DNA from: Angustibacter sp049994355
GTDB lineage: Bacteria > Actinomycetota > Actinomycetes > Actinomycetales > Angustibacteraceae
Direction: 5' to 3'
DNA: 64,000 nt
Assembly (NCBI RefSeq): GCF_049994355.1
Contig: NZ_CP188257.1
Location: 3,472,001-3,536,000, forward strand
Part shown: positions 62,949 to 64,000 of the stretch, piece by piece
Layout: every line of letters begins with the position of its first letter
How positions within the stretch are numbered: the stretch's first letter is position 1
Notes under the pieces: model-generated
The model's input: only the letters and a program-made list of their open reading frames with translations
Told to the model about the DNA's origin: nothing
Databases searched by the model: none
Translations under genes and position numbers: made by a program

Positions 62949-62983
62949 AAGGCCCCGAACCCACTTCCACAGGTTCGGGCCTT
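62949..62983 (-). terminator. Strong hairpin, terminator-like on the minus strand
   Basis: Arms AAGGCCCCGAACC (62949-62961) and GGTTCGGGCCTT (62972-62983) pair with one bulged base. On the minus strand the stem is followed by GGTCATTTTC, so it resembles a Rho-independent terminator protecting the 62677 gene from transcription entering from the right. Confidence 0.55.
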
Positions 62984-63130
62984 GCCGACGTCCTGGGCAT
63001 CACATCCGGAGCGTGCGTCACGGCCTCGAACAGACGTGTGTCGATCGCCTCGCTTTCGGGCTCCTCGCTTGCGGAAGACCGGGTGCGTGGCACCAACGTC
63101 GCTGAGCGCCAGGTCGGCGACTGTCCGCTC

Positions 63131-63166
63131 GACCAGTGCCAGACTGGCTCTGGTCCGCTCTATTGT
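63131..63166 (+). promoter_or_regulatory. Palindromic operator and -10 element before the sheath gene
   Basis: A near-perfect palindrome spans 63131-63155: outer arms GACCAG and CTGGTC, inner arms GCCA and TGGC around GAC. Five bases later TATTGT (63161-63166) looks like a -10 element six bases before the GTG at 63173, so the transcript may be leaderless or nearly so. Confidence 0.5.
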
Positions 63167-63172
63167 GACCAC

Positions 63173-64000
63173 GTGCGTCCTGCTAGCCCCGGCGTCTACG
63201 TCGATGTCCTGGTGCCGTTCTCCGGCCCGGTGCACGAGGCCGTGACGCACCGGGACCGAACCGCTCTTGGGGAGTTTCCACCGCGCCAGCGATGGAGCGG
63301 GGCGAGCACCGTGGCGGCGTTCCTGGGTCAAGCGGAGCTTGGCCCCTATGACCGCCCGATACTTCTGAGCGACTGGCGGCAGTTCGACGATACCTTCGGT
63401 CAGCGGCGGGACGGCATGCACCTTTCGACCGCCGTCCACGGGTTCTTCGCGAACGGCGGCACGCAATGCTACGTCGTGCGCCTCGAGGGGTACGACGTCA
63501 GTGCGGCCCTGGAGGAGCTGGACCGGCTCGACATCGCTCTGTACTGCGCCCCGGACCTGACCTCGGCTCCAGACACAGCGGCACAGCGCACCGCGAGCCT
63601 CTGCCTAGTGCAGGCGTGCGAGCTCCGTGGCGACAGGATCGTCGTCCTGGATGCTCCGCCGGACCTGTCCCCATCGGCTGTGAAGGAGTGGAGGTTGAAC
63701 GTCGGTTTGGATTCTTCGCTAGCTGCGCTCTACTACCCGTGGTTGAAGGTGCGCGACCCAGATTTGGGGTTCGCGGAGTTGGCTCCGCCGTCCGGACACG
63801 TTGCCGGGCTGATTGCCCGGACTGACGCAACGCGAGGGTTCCACCAGTCCCCGGGCAACGAGACGGTCCGGGACGCCGACGATCTGGCAATCGACCTGTC
63901 CCAGCACGAGCTGGACCTGCTCACCCCTGTCGGCATCAACGCCTTGGTGCGCTCACCGTCGCGCGGTGTCGTGATGTGGGGAGCCCGCACCCTGTCGAGC
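63173..64000 (+). CDS. Contractile tail sheath protein of an eCIS/phage-tail-like system (cut by window edge)
   Basis: The frame is open through the right edge, giving the first 276 codons. The N-terminus RPASPGVYVDVLVPFSG matches the PGVYVEE-type start of contractile sheath proteins. FGQRRDGMHLSTAVHGFFANGG and CYVVRL follow, and then ALYYPWLKVRDP. Finally PPSGHVAGLIARTDATRGFH, ELDLLTPVGINALVRSP and the beginning of RGVVMWGARTLSS appear. These are the hallmark segments of sheath subunits in phage tails, R-type tailocins and extracellular contractile injection systems. The sheath contracts to drive the inner tube. GTG 63173 is preferred from the family N-terminus; the frame is open back to 62933 with other GTGs at 63038 and 63083, and no ribosome site is evident. 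Phage and eCIS origin cannot be told apart from this gene alone. Confidence 0.9.
   Translation, partial: MRPASPGVYVDVLVPFSGPVHEAVTHRDRTALGEFPPRQRWSGASTVAAFLGQAELGPYDRPILLSDWRQFDDTFGQRRDGMHLSTAVHGFFANGGTQCYVVRLEGYDVSAALEELDRLDIALYCAPDLTSAPDTAAQRTASLCLVQACELRGDRIVVLDAPPDLSPSAVKEWRLNVGLDSSLAALYYPWLKVRDPDLGFAELAPPSGHVAGLIARTDATRGFHQSPGNETVRDADDLAIDLSQHELDLLTPVGINALVRSPSRGVVMWGARTLSS

Larger units (their letters stand above)
62678..63172. other. Gene-free region of about 495 bases before the sheath gene
   Basis: No credible gene. Two hairpins (62815-62833, 62949-62983) and a palindromic promoter region (63131-63166) are listed separately. Base composition is less GC-rich than in the operons to the left, which suggests the boundary of a transferred or distinct segment. 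Confidence 0.55.

Noticed and set aside
62949..62983. tRNA fragment or phage attachment site
   Set aside because: GGTTCG resembles a T-arm, but no acceptor or anticodon arms can be built and no direct repeat was found. A terminator explains the hairpin better.
62678..63466. Extension of the secreted protein frame up to 63466 on the minus strand
   Set aside because: It would remove the signal peptide from the N-terminus and overlap the sheath gene on the other strand. AGGAG six bases before GTG 62677 decides the start.

Overview
The window is very GC-rich. It has frequent GTG starts, many 1-4 base stop/start overlaps (ATGA, GTGA, TGATG), a Fur-katG pair, MalT-type LuxR regulators and DUF4386/DUF1269 proteins. 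Together these point to an actinobacterium (Actinomycetota). I cannot name genus or family from sequence alone. No rRNA, tRNA, insertion sequence, prophage integrase or CRISPR array was seen.

Layout. (1) 1-4.3 kb: peroxidase region, with a minus-strand operon ending in a truncated Dyp-type peroxidase, divergent from a two-gene unit carrying an animal-type haem peroxidase. (2) 4.3-11.6 kb: a minus-strand pair (alkaline-phosphatase/LTA-synthase-like membrane enzyme and CDP-alcohol phosphatidyltransferase) divergent from a tightly packed plus-strand operon (BchC-like dehydrogenase, degenerate pyruvoyltetrahydropterin-synthase homologue, glycosyltransferase, 25-codon ORF, flippase-like membrane protein, RibD-type reductase, GTP cyclohydrolase II). 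It looks like an uncharacterised pathway for a GTP-derived metabolite. (3) 11.7-16.6 kb: DUF1269 protein, SulP transporter, catalase-peroxidase katG and its Fur regulator. (4) 16.8-23.3 kb: DUF4386 membrane protein, MalT-like regulator, SnoaL-like protein, two TetR regulators and a membrane protein, with clear inverted-repeat operators. (5) 23.4-33.3 kb: SNF2 helicase and an ABC exporter operon of two ATPases and two giant FtsX permeases. (6) 33.7-38.4 kb: a 1560-residue protein with the architecture of toxin-like proteins associated with extracellular contractile injection systems (eCIS). (7) 38.5-48.7 kb: ordinary metabolic and regulatory genes, including MFS/MerR, PEP synthase and its regulatory protein. 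(8) 49.2-58.7 kb: three-gene unit of a repeat/beta-propeller protein, a fused zinc phospholipase C and alpha/beta hydrolase, and a Cys-rich protein. (9) 58.8-62.7 kb: large LuxR regulator and two small secreted proteins. (10) 63.17 kb to the window edge: the first 276 codons of a contractile tail sheath protein, which is the start of an eCIS or phage-tail-like locus continuing outside the window.

How it fits together. The most interesting reading is that the right half belongs to or flanks an eCIS. The sheath gene begins at the edge, with a palindromic promoter region in front of it. A polymorphic-toxin-like giant lies at 33.7-38.4 kb, and a candidate lipolytic effector/adhesin operon lies at 49.2-58.7 kb. 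The sheath call rests on recognisable sheath-family sequence. Links between the sheath and the other genes are inference, because the rest of the injection-system cluster is not in view. A second candidate novelty is the GTP-cyclohydrolase-II/PTPS-like/glycosyltransferase operon. Small palindromic elements with a shared loop occur in intergenic DNA at 33.3, 33.5 and 40.6 kb.
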